This document shows positions 1 through 10,200 of a stretch of 64,000 nt of DNA, piece by piece. This DNA is from Mucilaginibacter pankratovii (GTDB lineage: Bacteria > Bacteroidota > Bacteroidia > Sphingobacteriales > Sphingobacteriaceae): assembly GCF_014773265.1 (NCBI RefSeq), contig NZ_JACWMY010000001.1, positions 1 to 64,000 on the forward strand, written 5' to 3'. Below the pieces are notes generated by a model. It had not been told where the DNA came from and did not search any database. It saw only the letters and a list, made by a program, of their open reading frames with translations. The translations under genes and the position numbers were made by a program. The first letter of the stretch is position 1; each line of letters opens with the position of its first letter.

Positions 1-122
1 GCCTCGAAGAACTTGAAGATGAACTTTTACAATACCTCGCTTATTACAACTGGGAAAGGCCTCATCAAGGTATTAATGGTAAAAAACCTATTGAAATGTG
101 CACCCTAAACAACAAAAATTAA
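1..122 (+). CDS. Transposase C-terminal fragment (integrase-core type)
   Basis: Only the last 39 codons are inside the window, reading in frame from base 3 to the TAA at 120-122. The translated end contains YYNWERPHQGINGKKPIEM, which is the classic C-terminal signature of DDE transposases of the IS3/IS481 type (an N-x-x-R-P-H-Q box followed by a P-x-E motif). The protein would bind transposon ends and catalyse strand transfer. The rest of the gene lies upstream, so it cannot be said whether the element is intact. No clear terminal inverted repeat is recognised; the sequence directly after the stop runs into unrelated palindromic repeats. Confidence 0.75.
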   Translation, partial: LEELEDELLQYLAYYNWERPHQGINGKKPIEMCTLNNKN

Positions 123-160
123 AACCGCTAATCTGTCATCGAATTACTAAACCCTTACAA

Positions 161-489
161 TTGCGAGCGATAGCGTAGCCTGTCCCGATAAAATCGGGAG
201 CAATCCTCGGCAAGCAGAGTCGCTATGCAAATCCGCTCTGCTTGCCGAGGATTGCTTCGTCGCTTCGCTTCCTCGCAAGAGTAATAGCCCATCAATAGGC
301 AGATTCCATAAAACGTTCCGCTGGAACGTAAAAATTGTCGCTTTTTTCTACCCATAAGACGTTCCTCTGGAACGATTTCGCTTTTCTTCATCCCTTCGGG
401 ATGTTTTATGGGTAGAGAATGCCGAAAATCCTTTTCGTTCCAGCGGAACGTCTTATGAATTAACCGCCTGTCCAGTCATGGGCTATTAC
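161..489. repeat. Nested palindromic repeats in a gene-free stretch
   Basis: No convincing gene lies between 123 and 541. The stretch holds stacked inverted repeats: a 21-bp pair at 199-219/236-256, an outer TTGCGAG/CTCGCAA pair (161-167/272-278), a 12-bp pair GTAATAGCCCAT at 281-292 and 478-489, a 22-bp pair with one mismatch at 307-328/436-457 (each arm itself a CGTTCC-GGAACG palindrome), CTACCCATAA at 348-357/406-415, and a small CATCCC hairpin at 389-403. One repeat appears to have inserted into another. This resembles REP/MITE-like elements of Bacteroidota. Confidence 0.7.
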
Positions 490-541
490 CCTTATGATGA
501 CGTGAGGCAAATATGGTACAGGGAAAGCTTGTCCGATCATC

Positions 542-1027
542 TTACACTGCCACCCTCTTCTTTGCTAAAAACTTGGCCTCTTGCTCAGCTGCATATTTTA
601 TAACTTCATTTCGCTTCAGCAGCAAATTGGTCATATACTTTTCCAAAAACAGCTTATCAACCAGTTTACCCAAATAACCAAACGGTGATTTAAAGATAAA
701 CTCATCCTCCATTACTGTAAAGCTGCCAACTTGTTTGAATTGATGCAGGTGGCGCATCATCTTGAACGGGCCTTTTACAATTTCATCTATAAAGTAATCA
801 TTGCCGGCAAACTCGCTGATGCGGATAGTCATATTTAATTTAAGGCCGAAGTGATTGGCCTGCCAGGTCACCCAATCGTTGAGCCCGATAAGGCCGGAGG
901 TTTTTCCGGCTATGGCTTTTTCTTTGGTATGCTCCATAGAATTTACGTGCAGGTCGATACTGCGTGAAAGATCAAAACACACCTCAACCGGCGCGTTTAT
1001 TTTAGTGGTTAATTTAATAATAGCCAT
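542..1027 (-). CDS. SRPBCC-family (START-like) ligand-binding protein
   Basis: 161 aa with the layout of the SRPBCC/polyketide-cyclase fold: an N-terminal strand with INAPVEVCFDL, an alternating strand-rich centre, and a long C-terminal amphipathic helix. Proteins of this family bind hydrophobic ligands in a deep cavity; the ligand here is unknown. It is the last gene of a minus-strand operon, starting 3 bp after the stop of the TIGR01777 epimerase-like gene. That pairing (SRPBCC beside TIGR01777) recurs in bacteria and is sometimes a single fused protein, so the two probably act together. No signal peptide or membrane segment is seen. Confidence 0.75.
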   Translation of the reverse strand: MAIIKLTTKINAPVEVCFDLSRSIDLHVNSMEHTKEKAIAGKTSGLIGLNDWVTWQANHFGLKLNMTIRISEFAGNDYFIDEIVKGPFKMMRHLHQFKQVGSFTVMEDEFIFKSPFGYLGKLVDKLFLEKYMTNLLLKRNEVIKYAAEQEAKFLAKKRVAV

Positions 1028-1030
1028 GGT

Positions 1031-1957
1031 TTAAACCCTCAAACTTAAAATATCGTGTATGGCATGTTCTGCCTTGGGGAACTGGAACACAAACCCGGCA
1101 TCCAGCAAGCGTTTGGGCGTTACCCAGCGGCTTTTCAATATCAGCTCAGTTTCGGTACCGATCACCTTCGCGCCTATCTCCAGCAGCCATTGCGGTGCGG
1201 GCAAGCCAAATGGAATGCCATAAGCTTTGCGAATGATGTGCATCAGGTCTTTGTTCTTTGCCGCCTCAGGAGCTGCGGCATTGATAACGCCGTCCAATTC
1301 GGTATGCTCCATCAAAAATTCGGTGATGCGGGCGGTATCGTGCTCGTGGATCCAGGCAATATATTGCTCGCCGTCGCCTTGTTTTCCGCCCATGCCCAGT
1401 TTAACCAGGTTAAGCAGGCGCGGGAAAACGCTGTCGCTGCGCCCAAGGGCGATGCCATGGCGGAGGGCTATTTTGCGGGTATTTGGTGTATCGGCATCAA
1501 AAAAGCTTTGCTCCCATTGGGTGCATACATCAATAGAAAAACCGTAGCCAATTTCGCCGGTGGCTTCGTCCTGCGCATGGTCTTCGGCATGGCGGTAAAT
1601 GGTGGCAGATGCCAGGTTGATCCAAAGTTTTGGAGGATTAGCCAATTTATTGATCACCTTCCCTAATAAAGTCGTGGGTATTACCCTTGAATTGATGATC
1701 TCCCGTTTATTCTCTTCGGTGTAACGGCAGTTCACGTTTTTGCCGCAGAGGTTTACCAGCATATCGGCACCGTTGAGGGCTGCTACCCAATCACCTTCAG
1801 TTTTGCCATCCCAGATAAGGGTTTTGATGTTGCCATCGGCTACTGCGGGCCTGCGGCTCAGCAGGATAATTTCTTCGGCGAGATTTTTATAGTAAGCAGC
1901 CAGTACGGTACCTAAGTAGCCATTACCGCCTGCGAGTACTATTTTATGGTATTTCAT
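1031..1957 (-). CDS. TIGR01777-family NAD(P)-dependent epimerase/dehydratase-like protein
   Basis: 308 aa. The N-terminus carries the Rossmann dinucleotide motif GGNGYLG (residues about 10-16), followed by a short-chain dehydrogenase/epimerase-like body with NLCGKNVNCRYTEENK and a C-terminal segment (RLLDAGFVFQFP) typical of the TIGR01777 family (E. coli YfcH type). The substrate of this family is not established. It sits between the DCC oxidoreductase (7 bp upstream) and the SRPBCC protein (3 bp downstream), so co-transcription is likely. The length is normal for the family. Confidence 0.85.
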   Translation of the reverse strand: MKYHKIVLAGGNGYLGTVLAAYYKNLAEEIILLSRRPAVADGNIKTLIWDGKTEGDWVAALNGADMLVNLCGKNVNCRYTEENKREIINSRVIPTTLLGKVINKLANPPKLWINLASATIYRHAEDHAQDEATGEIGYGFSIDVCTQWEQSFFDADTPNTRKIALRHGIALGRSDSVFPRLLNLVKLGMGGKQGDGEQYIAWIHEHDTARITEFLMEHTELDGVINAAAPEAAKNKDLMHIIRKAYGIPFGLPAPQWLLEIGAKVIGTETELILKSRWVTPKRLLDAGFVFQFPKAEHAIHDILSLRV

Positions 1958-1964
1958 GATACGT

Positions 1965-2777
1965 TTAGTTTAAAATAACGATTAAAAGCAGCAGCCTGTA
2001 AACTACCCAGCTCATGGTGAGCAGCCAGCCCAGCTGCATTAGTTTGGTGCGGCGGATGTGCTCTAAAAACATCAGTCCGGCCACTGCCAAAAAGCATAAG
2101 GTACATATTATAGGCGTTAGGGCAACAAATTTGGCGAGCAGCAATACAGGCAGCAGCAATAACGCGCCCGCTAAAGATATCGTCATCATATTACCCAAAT
2201 ACTCCCAGCGTTTGGCCGGGCTGTACAGGCTGATCACTATCCCCTGGAACAGCACCTGCCCACCGCAGATATAATATTCGCGCAGCGGATCGCCCAGTGG
2301 AACAAGCGGGGTTAAATGATGCGCATAAACTGTAAGGATACTGCCTACTACCAGCCAGGTGAACACTAAATAGATAAGCCTGTAACCTAACCTGAAGCTG
2401 GGCTGTATGCCCTGCACATCATGAGCCGCAGGGATAATTACCCTGCGGTTGTAAGATATAAAGGCGTACACCTTTTTCATCAGCCAAACAAACGGCCCGA
2501 ATCCAAACAGCGGTTTAAACACCGGGAAGCTGTTGCCTATCACTTTAAAGAGGCTTTCCACACCATAACTCACCTCGCCGGTTTGGGTATCTACCAGAGC
2601 TATTTCGTTAACGGCGCGCTGCCTGTCAACCAGCGGACAAACCGCTACGGGCATATCCTGGTAACTGGCCCTTCCCTCATCGCCCAGCATCCCGCTGCGG
2701 GTAAACGCTTTGGTATAGGCTTTGCACATAGGGCAATCGGCATCGTAAAGTATCAGGTGGTTTTGGAGCGCTTTCAT
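1965..2777 (-). CDS. DCC-family thiol-disulfide oxidoreductase fused to a membrane domain
   Basis: 270 aa. The N-terminus has the signature of the DCC family (DUF393): YDADCPMCKAYTKAF, with the redox pair C15-x-x-C18. After about residue 125 the protein turns hydrophobic with roughly four membrane-spanning segments, ending LGWLLTMSWVVYRLLLLIVILN. The fold is thioredoxin-like and presumably exchanges disulfides at the cytoplasmic face; the partner is unknown. DCC proteins are often short and soluble, so the membrane extension is an addition. It lies 7-8 bp from both operon neighbours. Confidence 0.75.
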   Translation of the reverse strand: MKALQNHLILYDADCPMCKAYTKAFTRSGMLGDEGRASYQDMPVAVCPLVDRQRAVNEIALVDTQTGEVSYGVESLFKVIGNSFPVFKPLFGFGPFVWLMKKVYAFISYNRRVIIPAAHDVQGIQPSFRLGYRLIYLVFTWLVVGSILTVYAHHLTPLVPLGDPLREYYICGGQVLFQGIVISLYSPAKRWEYLGNMMTISLAGALLLLPVLLLAKFVALTPIICTLCFLAVAGLMFLEHIRRTKLMQLGWLLTMSWVVYRLLLLIVILN

Positions 2778-2785
2778 GGCCTGGG

Positions 2786-3175
2786 TTATTTAGGTTGTAC
2801 AAATACAACGTTAGCATTCTCTCCTTTTAGCAGTTGCGCCTTGTTTCTTAGTTTAAAAAACACCACTATGTTAAAAAAATGCATAGCACCAAGGATGAGG
2901 ATGATGGTGCCTATTTTATAACTCAATACCTCAATTACTTCCTGTGTACTTTTGATGGTGTGGGTCTCTTTCAGCACCAAACACATGTAGCCGATATTGA
3001 TCAGGTAAAAGCCCACTACCAGCAGTTTGTTCACGCTATCGGCCAGCGGCGCATTGCCATGAAAAATATCCACCAAAAAAATGCGTCCGTTGTTAAATAA
3101 AACTTTAGCTACCCAAATGGTTAATAAAATACTAACGGTGAGGTAAACGGCATAGGTTAAAATAAAGTAGTTCAT
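2786..3175 (-). CDS. Hypothetical membrane protein, first gene of the operon
   Basis: 129 aa, with an N-terminal membrane helix (YFILTYAVYLTVSILLTIW), a second around residues 50-68 (LLVVGFYLINIGYMCLVL) and a third around 85-108. No motif gives a function. The N-terminus lacks a cleavage site and is more likely an anchor. It is the first gene downstream of a consensus promoter and lies 8 bp upstream of the DCC oxidoreductase, so it probably belongs to the same membrane-associated redox function. I recognise it only as a Bacteroidota-type hypothetical protein. Confidence 0.6.
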   Translation of the reverse strand: MNYFILTYAVYLTVSILLTIWVAKVLFNNGRIFLVDIFHGNAPLADSVNKLLVVGFYLINIGYMCLVLKETHTIKSTQEVIEVLSYKIGTIILILGAMHFFNIVVFFKLRNKAQLLKGENANVVFVQPK

Positions 3176-3212
3176 GATTTCTATGTTTTTATTGTTGTGC
3201 TTATTGCATGGA

Positions 3213-3244
3213 CAAATGTAGAATATTTGTATTGAACTTTCAAA
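3213..3244 (-). promoter_or_regulatory. Bacteroidota-type promoter of the 3175-542 operon
   Basis: Read on the minus strand there is TTTG (3244-3241), a 20-nt spacer and TACATTTG (3220-3213). This matches the TTTG / TAnnTTTG consensus of the Bacteroidota primary sigma factor. The leader to the ATG at 3175 would be about 35 nt. Confidence 0.7.
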
Positions 3245-3329
3245 ATATATTGAAACTTTATTTTAAATAATTATGCCTCACCCCTGTATTCTATACGATA
3301 CTGGAATGGTATTTGCCAAGCCATAACAA

Positions 3330-4208
3330 ATGAAATTCAAGAACATTCACTTTATTATCAATCCGGGTTCGGGTAAAGAGGAGCCTATCCTAAGCTACCT
3401 GCACAATGCGCTTAACGGGTCTGATATCGATTGGGATATTACCGTTACCCGTAAAGAAGAAGACACTTATAATACAGCAAAACAGCTTATTGGTAAAACG
3501 GATCTGGTAGTTATTTACGGCGGCGACGGAAGTATCACCAAAGTAGCTGCGGCACTTTACGGCAGTAAAACCCCGTTGGCCGTTATACCCGGCGGTACGG
3601 CCAACATCCTATCTAAAGAACTGGGTATACCTCAGGATTCGCCCGAAGCGATAGAACTCATTGTGGCGGGAAACGCCAAAGTAATGCAGATGGATATGGG
3701 CATAGCTAACGGCACACCTTTCCTGCTTCGAATAAATCTTGGCATCATGGCCGATATGATACTGGATGCTGATCCCGGCCTCAAAAGTAAACTGGGGCAA
3801 GTAGCATACGGCATAACTGCACTTAAAACCACTATTGCCGCGAAACCCTTAAGTTATCAATTAACTATAGATGGGGAGCTGGTTACAGAAGAAGGTGTTT
3901 CGTTAACGGTAACCAATGCAGGGAACATCGGGATCGGCGATATGTCGTTCCTGCCGGGAATAAGCGTGTATGATGGCGAATTGGACGTGATCTTACTTAA
4001 AAGCGCCGATCCGCTGTCGATGTTGCAGGTTGCAGGCAGTACATTATTCCATACAACATCCGACGTTTTAAAGCACTGGCGGTGCAAAGAAGTTGTGATA
4101 GAGCTGAGCGATAATGTAAAATACATTTGCGACGACTGCGAAGACGAAGCCAAAAAGATCGAAATAAGTATAATACCAAAAGCACTTAACGTTTTGGTGC
4201 CAAAATAA
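3330..4208 (+). CDS. Diacylglycerol kinase-like lipid kinase (YegS/BmrU family)
   Basis: 292 aa. Visible motifs are the N-terminal INPGSGKEE nucleotide loop, the family hallmark YGGDGSITKVAAAL (residues about 63-76) and the PGGTANILSKELGIP loop, which together define the DAGK catalytic domain. These enzymes phosphorylate diacylglycerol or related lipids with ATP at the inner membrane. The C-terminal half is the usual beta-sandwich. The gene lies 5 bp upstream of a dual-specificity phosphatase gene, so the two are probably one transcript and may act on related lipid or phosphate substrates. The exact lipid is not readable from sequence. Confidence 0.85.
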   Translation: MKFKNIHFIINPGSGKEEPILSYLHNALNGSDIDWDITVTRKEEDTYNTAKQLIGKTDLVVIYGGDGSITKVAAALYGSKTPLAVIPGGTANILSKELGIPQDSPEAIELIVAGNAKVMQMDMGIANGTPFLLRINLGIMADMILDADPGLKSKLGQVAYGITALKTTIAAKPLSYQLTIDGELVTEEGVSLTVTNAGNIGIGDMSFLPGISVYDGELDVILLKSADPLSMLQVAGSTLFHTTSDVLKHWRCKEVVIELSDNVKYICDDCEDEAKKIEISIIPKALNVLVPK

Positions 4209-4213
4209 AAACA

Positions 4214-4762
4214 ATGTTTAGCAAAATAAAAAGCTCGGCCCTTGTTGTGTACATCTTTTTACAGAAGATGGCAGATATAACGCACCGTTATGTGTATGGC
4301 ATCCCCAACATTAAACGCAGCCAGATCACGGCCCACCTCTTCCTCGGGAGCCAGTATAATTTAATTGGCCTCAAAAAACTAAAAGCCCTTGGGGTAACGG
4401 CAATTGTAAATATGCGCATCCACTCGGTTTACACCGAAGCGCAGTACGGAGGCTTTAAATATCTCCACCTACCTACGGTAGATAATACACCACCCGATCT
4501 GGATACACTTTTGAAGGGTGCCACCTTTATGGAGACCGAAATAAAAGCCGGGGGCATCGTATACGTACACTGCAGGCAGGGATTGGGCCGCGGCCCTACC
4601 ATGGCTATCGCCTACCTTATCAAAGCTGGTGCAACTTATCAGGATGCTTTTGACCTCGTAAAAAGCGTGCGCACTTTTATCAACCCCCGCCCCGGGCAAA
4701 TTCAAAGGTTAAAAGAGCTGGAAAAAGTGTGCCGTGAAATGGATAAAGGCAGCGCTTCGTAA
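4214..4762 (+). CDS. Dual-specificity protein phosphatase-like protein
   Basis: 182 aa. The active-site loop is complete: VHCRQGLGRGPTMAIAYL, i.e. H-C-x5-R of cysteine-dependent phosphatases. An upstream VDNTPPDL segment could supply the general acid Asp. The C-terminal NPRPGQIQRLKELE helix matches the DSP family. Such enzymes form a phosphocysteine intermediate; substrates can be phosphoproteins, phosphoinositides or phosphatidylglycerophosphate. Its position 5 bp after a lipid kinase makes a lipid-phosphate substrate attractive, but that is inference. Confidence 0.8.
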   Translation: MFSKIKSSALVVYIFLQKMADITHRYVYGIPNIKRSQITAHLFLGSQYNLIGLKKLKALGVTAIVNMRIHSVYTEAQYGGFKYLHLPTVDNTPPDLDTLLKGATFMETEIKAGGIVYVHCRQGLGRGPTMAIAYLIKAGATYQDAFDLVKSVRTFINPRPGQIQRLKELEKVCREMDKGSAS

Positions 4763-4892
4763 TTATTTGTCTCCGCTCAGAAAATAAATGAACATGCAAC
4801 GTATTAAATTAAAATTTAGTTAATAAAATTGCGTTGTTAATTTTTTGTGCCGCGGCTATGGTAATAGTTGCATAAATTTCCATCTTTACCCA

Positions 4893-7223
4893 ATGTTCAG
4901 AAGTATAAGAAACCGATACCTGAGATATCTTACCATCTTTGTTTACTTTGTTATCCTCTTTTTCTGTGCCATTGAATTGAATTTTCTTTGGCTGTTTGGC
5001 TATTCGCCCGATATGAAGGATATTAAAACCCCAACCCAGCAGTTTGCATCCGAGGTGTACACGGCGGATGGTAAACTTATCGGCCGTTTTTATAAAGAAA
5101 ACCGCTCTCCCGTAGAATATAAAGACATATCGCCCAACCTCATCAATGCGCTGGTGGCTACCGAGGATGTTCGTTTTTATAAGCATGGCGGTGTAGACTT
5201 TATTGGTTTTGCAAGTGGCCTGGTATCAACCGCTAAAGGCGACCGCCGTGGTGCGAGTACCATTACCCAGCAATTGGCAAAAAACCTGTTTAACACGCGC
5301 AAGCGCAAATCGCAGGGCCTGGTAAAGTACATCCCGGGAGTAAAAACGCTTGTTTTTAAATGTAAAGAATGGCTAACAGCTTATAAAATAGAGCATCAAT
5401 ATACCAAACAGCAGATCCTCACACTTTACCTCAATACGGTTCCCTTCGGCAATAACTCTTATGGTATCAAAACAGCCACTTTAAAGTATTTCAACAAAAT
5501 GCCCAACCAGGTTACCCCTGCCGAGGCTGCTACGTTAATAGGTATGCTTAAGGCAACCTCTACCTATAACCCGCGGGTTTATCCGCAGCGCGCGCTGGAG
5601 CGCCGCAATGTGGTGCTTGCACAAATGCTGAAATACAATTACTTAAACAAGGTTGGTTACGATACCAGCAGCAAACTGCCTATCGTATTAGATGGCAGCT
5701 ATGTAGATAAAACCGGCCAGGGCGATTCTTACATCCGCCACGCGGTAGAGCGCTGGCTGGATAAATGGTGTAAAGATAACGGGTACGACCTGTACGAGGA
5801 CGGCCTCAAGATCTACACCACTATCGATAGCAAACTGCAGCAATACGCCGAAGAGGCCGTTGCCGATAAAATGCGGATGCTGCAAAGGCGCTTTAATAAT
5901 TTATGGGGTGATAAAAACCCATGGCGCGACAGCAAAGGCGTAGAAATAAAAGACTTTTTGCTGAAAGCCGAACAACGACTGCCGATATACAAGCTGCTGG
6001 TTAAAAAGTATAACGGCGATACCACGCAGATAAACGCCTACTTCGAAAAAAAGAAACGCATGAGCGTTTTCACCTGGAAGGGCGACCAGGACACCACCTT
6101 CAGCAGTGTTGATTCGATAAAATACTACACCAGGATCCTGAATACCGGGATGATGACCATGGAGCCATCAACAGGTAAGATCAAAGTTTGGATTGGCGGT
6201 ATAGATCATAAATACTTTAATTACGACCACGTAAACCAGTCTAAACGCCAGGCAGGCTCTACCTTTAAGCCATTCGCTTACGTTACCGCGCTCGATAACG
6301 GCTTTACCCCTTGCGATAAGTTTACCGATAAACGGGTGAGCATTAAATTTAAAGATAACGGCAAGGATGATGTGTGGGAACCAAACAATGCCGATTTCAA
6401 CTTTTCGGGCCGCGAGATGTCGTTGCGCTGGGCAATGGGTAAATCGGTAAATTCGATAACCGCGCAGGTAACCGAGCATGTGGGCTGGGATAAAATTGTG
6501 GATTACGCACATAAAATAGGTATCGAAAGTCCATTGAAATCGGTACCATCAGTCTCATTGGGTTCTAACGATGTTTCGGTATTTGAAATGGTAAGGGCTT
6601 ACAGCACTTTCCTAAACAAAGGCCAAAAGGTAGACCCACTGCTGGTAACTAAAATAACCGACCAGAAAGGCGATATTATACAGGAGTTTACGCTTAAAAC
6701 CGAGCAGGTTTTAAGCGAGGAAACCGCCTGGCTGATGCTTTATATGTTCCGCGGTGGTATGGAAGAACCGGGTGGCACGTCGCAGGCATTATGGGAATAC
6801 CCAAGCCTTTGGAAGAAGAATAACCAGATAGGCGGCAAAACAGGTACCTCGAGCGATTATGTCGACGGCTGGTATATGGGTATCACCAAGGACCTGGTAA
6901 CGGGTATTTGGGTAGGTGCTGATGATCGGAGCGTGCACTTCACCACATCCGAAACCGGGGAAGGCTCGCACACGGCGCTGCCAATTTTTGGGGAGTTTAT
7001 GGAAAAGGTGTATGCCGATCCTAATTCGGGCTACACCTACGGGCCGTTCCCAAAACCATGGGTAAAGATCACCAAGGAGTATAACTGCCCAACACCACAG
7101 CAATACAGCAGGGATACTACCGAAACCGACAGCACGAATATGCAGGTAGATACCTCCAGTATTGTGCCAGCGCCTGTTACAGAGGAAAACCCCGAAAATA
7201 TTCCGCCTACGCCTAATAAATAG
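4893..7223 (+). CDS. Bifunctional penicillin-binding protein 1A (transglycosylase/transpeptidase)
   Basis: The ATG at 4893 is preferred over one 16 codons upstream because it places the basic patch FRSIRNRYLRYLT directly before a single membrane anchor; this gives 776 aa. The GT51 domain shows ATEDVRFYKHGGVD (catalytic Glu at about residue 91) and GASTITQQLAKNLF. The transpeptidase domain shows all three motifs: STFK (Ser456), SVN (518-520) and KTGT (Lys649). It polymerises and cross-links peptidoglycan in the periplasm. The tail after residue 730 is Pro/Thr/Glu-rich and probably disordered. A CATCTTTA sequence resembling a -7 box ends 4 nt before the ATG. Confidence 0.93.
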   Translation: MFRSIRNRYLRYLTIFVYFVILFFCAIELNFLWLFGYSPDMKDIKTPTQQFASEVYTADGKLIGRFYKENRSPVEYKDISPNLINALVATEDVRFYKHGGVDFIGFASGLVSTAKGDRRGASTITQQLAKNLFNTRKRKSQGLVKYIPGVKTLVFKCKEWLTAYKIEHQYTKQQILTLYLNTVPFGNNSYGIKTATLKYFNKMPNQVTPAEAATLIGMLKATSTYNPRVYPQRALERRNVVLAQMLKYNYLNKVGYDTSSKLPIVLDGSYVDKTGQGDSYIRHAVERWLDKWCKDNGYDLYEDGLKIYTTIDSKLQQYAEEAVADKMRMLQRRFNNLWGDKNPWRDSKGVEIKDFLLKAEQRLPIYKLLVKKYNGDTTQINAYFEKKKRMSVFTWKGDQDTTFSSVDSIKYYTRILNTGMMTMEPSTGKIKVWIGGIDHKYFNYDHVNQSKRQAGSTFKPFAYVTALDNGFTPCDKFTDKRVSIKFKDNGKDDVWEPNNADFNFSGREMSLRWAMGKSVNSITAQVTEHVGWDKIVDYAHKIGIESPLKSVPSVSLGSNDVSVFEMVRAYSTFLNKGQKVDPLLVTKITDQKGDIIQEFTLKTEQVLSEETAWLMLYMFRGGMEEPGGTSQALWEYPSLWKKNNQIGGKTGTSSDYVDGWYMGITKDLVTGIWVGADDRSVHFTTSETGEGSHTALPIFGEFMEKVYADPNSGYTYGPFPKPWVKITKEYNCPTPQQYSRDTTETDSTNMQVDTSSIVPAPVTEENPENIPPTPNK

Positions 7224-7288
7224 TAAATTTCTGCGTTTGCCTTTAAGCTGGGTTTTAATTAAATTACGCCATATTCTTAAACCAAATT

Positions 7289-10200
7289 ATGAATAAACGT
7301 TACTCATTCTCTATAAAGCTTCCTTTTGTTTTGTTTTTGCTGGCAGCAGCGCTGTTGTTTAGCCCGCAAGCCAAAGCACAGTACTTTGGGCAAAACAAGG
7401 TACGGTATAAAAAACTGGATTTTAAGGTTTATAAAACCCCGCATTTCGAGATCTACTATTACATCAAAAACGATAGTATGATGAAACGCTTTGCGCAGGA
7501 AGCCGAGCTATGGTATACGCTTCATCAACAAGTGTTTCGCGATACTTTCGCCAAGCCCAACCCCATTATCCTGTACGCCAATCACCCCGATTTTCAGCAG
7601 ACAACCGCTATCGATGGTGAGATAAGCGTGGGGACGGGCGGTATTACCGAGGGATTGAAAAACCGTGTGGTAATGCCGGTGATGGAAACCAACCAAACCA
7701 CCCGCCACGTGTTGGGCCACGAGTTGGTGCACGCTTTCCAGTATCATATGCTGCTGGGCCGCGATTCGTCTAACTTCGAAAACATCGGCAACATTCCACT
7801 TTGGATGGTGGAAGGTATGGCAGAATACCTCTCGCTGGGTAAAAAAGATGCCTACACGGCCATGTGGATGCGCGATGCCTATTTAAATCATGATATCCCA
7901 ACGGTGGAAGCCTTAACCAACGGCAATAAATACTTCCCTTACCGTTATGGCGAGGCGTTCTGGTCGTTCCTGGGTTCTACCTATGGCGATACGATTATCG
8001 TTCCGTTCTTTAAAAACACAGCGCGTTTTGGCCTGCAGTACGGTATCAGGCGCACCTTTGGTTATGATGATAAAACACTGTCGCGCCTGTGGAAAAATTC
8101 GATAGAAAACACCTATAAGCCCTTTTTAAAGGATACGGTTCAAAAACCGGTGGGCCTTAAAGTGATCGACGATAAAATTGGCGGCGACATGACGGTTGCG
8201 CCATCCGTTAGTCCCGATGGGCGGTACATCGCTTTCCTGTCTTCCAAGAATTTGTTTAGTATCGATCTCTACCTCTCCGATGCCCGAACGGGGCGGATAA
8301 TTAAACGGCTCACCAGTAAAACGGCCAATTCGCACGTAGATGAATTCAACTTTATCGAGTCGGCGGGCGCGTGGTCGCCGGATAGCAAGAAGTTTGCCTT
8401 CAGCGTATTCAGCAAAGGCCGCAACCGGATGCTGGTTGTTGCGGTGCCCGATGGTACCGTGCTGAATGATGTTTCGATGGGCAAGGCCGAGCAATTTGGT
8501 AACTTAACCTGGTCGCCCGACGGCAAAAACGTAGCATTCCAGGCATTATCCGAAGGGCAGGGCGATCTGTACCTGTATAACTTTGATTCTAAAACAGTAA
8601 AACAGCTCACCAACGATAAATACTCCGATTACCAGCCAAACTTTTCGCGAGATGGTAAAAAGATCATTTACTCCAGCGACCGCGGCACTTACGACCAGGT
8701 ACTGTCGCAGGAGATCACCTTCAACCTGGCCGAACTGGACATTGCTACCGGTAAAATCACCGATATCAAAATATTCAACCATGCCAATAACCTAAACCCG
8801 CTATATTCGGCAGATGGTACGCAGGTATACTTCCTCAGCAATCGAGATGGTTTCCGTAACCTGTATCGATACACCTTAGCATCGGGCAAGGTAGAGCAAA
8901 TGACAGATCTGTTCACCGGCATTTGCGGTATCACCGAGTTTTCGCCGGCGCTCAGCATCTCGGCAAACGACGATATCATCTACTCATACTATCGCTCGCA
9001 AAAGTACACTATCTACAATGCCAAAGCTTCTGAATTTACGCCGCTTGTGGTTGATGGCGGCGCCACGAATTTTGATGTTGCCATGCTGCCGCCAACCCGC
9101 GCAGTTGGTGTCGACCTGATAAACGCCAACTTAAATAACTTTTTAGCGTACCCTAAACTACACTCCGATTCTATCCGCAGTGTTGCCTACAAACCAAAGT
9201 TTAAACTGGATGCATTGGCCAGTAACGGCGTAGGCGCGCAGATCGGCACTTATGGCACCGGTTTATCCAGTGGTATTGTAGGCGTATTTAGTGATATTTT
9301 GGGCCGCAATCAGATCTACGCGAGCGCATCGGTAAATGGCGAAGTGTATGACTTTGGCGCGCAGGGCATTTATATTAACCAGGAAGGCCGCTGGAACTGG
9401 GGCTTCGGCTTATCGCATATCCCCTACCAGTTTGGTAATTATGGCATTACTGCTACAACCATTGATTACCAGGGGCAACAAACAAATGTATTAGACCAGC
9501 ATACCGATATTATCCGCATTTTCCAGGATGCGGTGCAGGGCTTTGTGCAGTACCCTATATCCAAGCAATTACGGTATGAAATTGGCGCTAGCGCGGCGCG
9601 CAGCAGCTTCCGCATCGATCGCTATAGTACTTACATCCTCCCCTTTACCGATGCTACAGGTACTTATTACCAGCCTATCGACTTTAAAAAACACAAAATA
9701 ACCCGCGAACAATACCTGGCGGAAACCGGGTATGATTACCGCCCTTTCAGCACTTATACCATAGGTACATCCCTCACCGGCGACGATTCTTACTTCGGTA
9801 TCGCCGCCCCGCTTGGTGGTTACCGCTTTAAACTGGGTATGGATTATAACTTTGGTACCTACAAATATTACTCGCCAAATATCGATCTGCGCAAATATGT
9901 GCGGATACAACCCGTTACTTTTGCCGCAAGGTTTTATGGTACCGGTCGTTTTGGCGATGATGCTACCAATTTCTACCCCCTTTCGGTGAGTTACCCATGG
10001 CTGGTGCGCGGTTACGATCTTTACAGCGATAACGTAACTACTACAACCAACACCAGCTTGTGGAACAGCAACCAGCTTAACGGTAGCCGTATCGCGGTGG
10101 CGAACTTCGAGATCCGCCTGCCGTTTACCGGGCCGGAGAAATTATCGGTAATACCCTCAAAATTCCTTTTTTCCGATCTGAACTTGTTTTTTGATGCCGG

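Noticed and set aside
1055..1666. Long plus-strand frame opposite the epimerase-like gene
   Set aside because: It is the antisense shadow of a well-supported minus-strand gene with a Rossmann motif; its product has no recognisable pattern.
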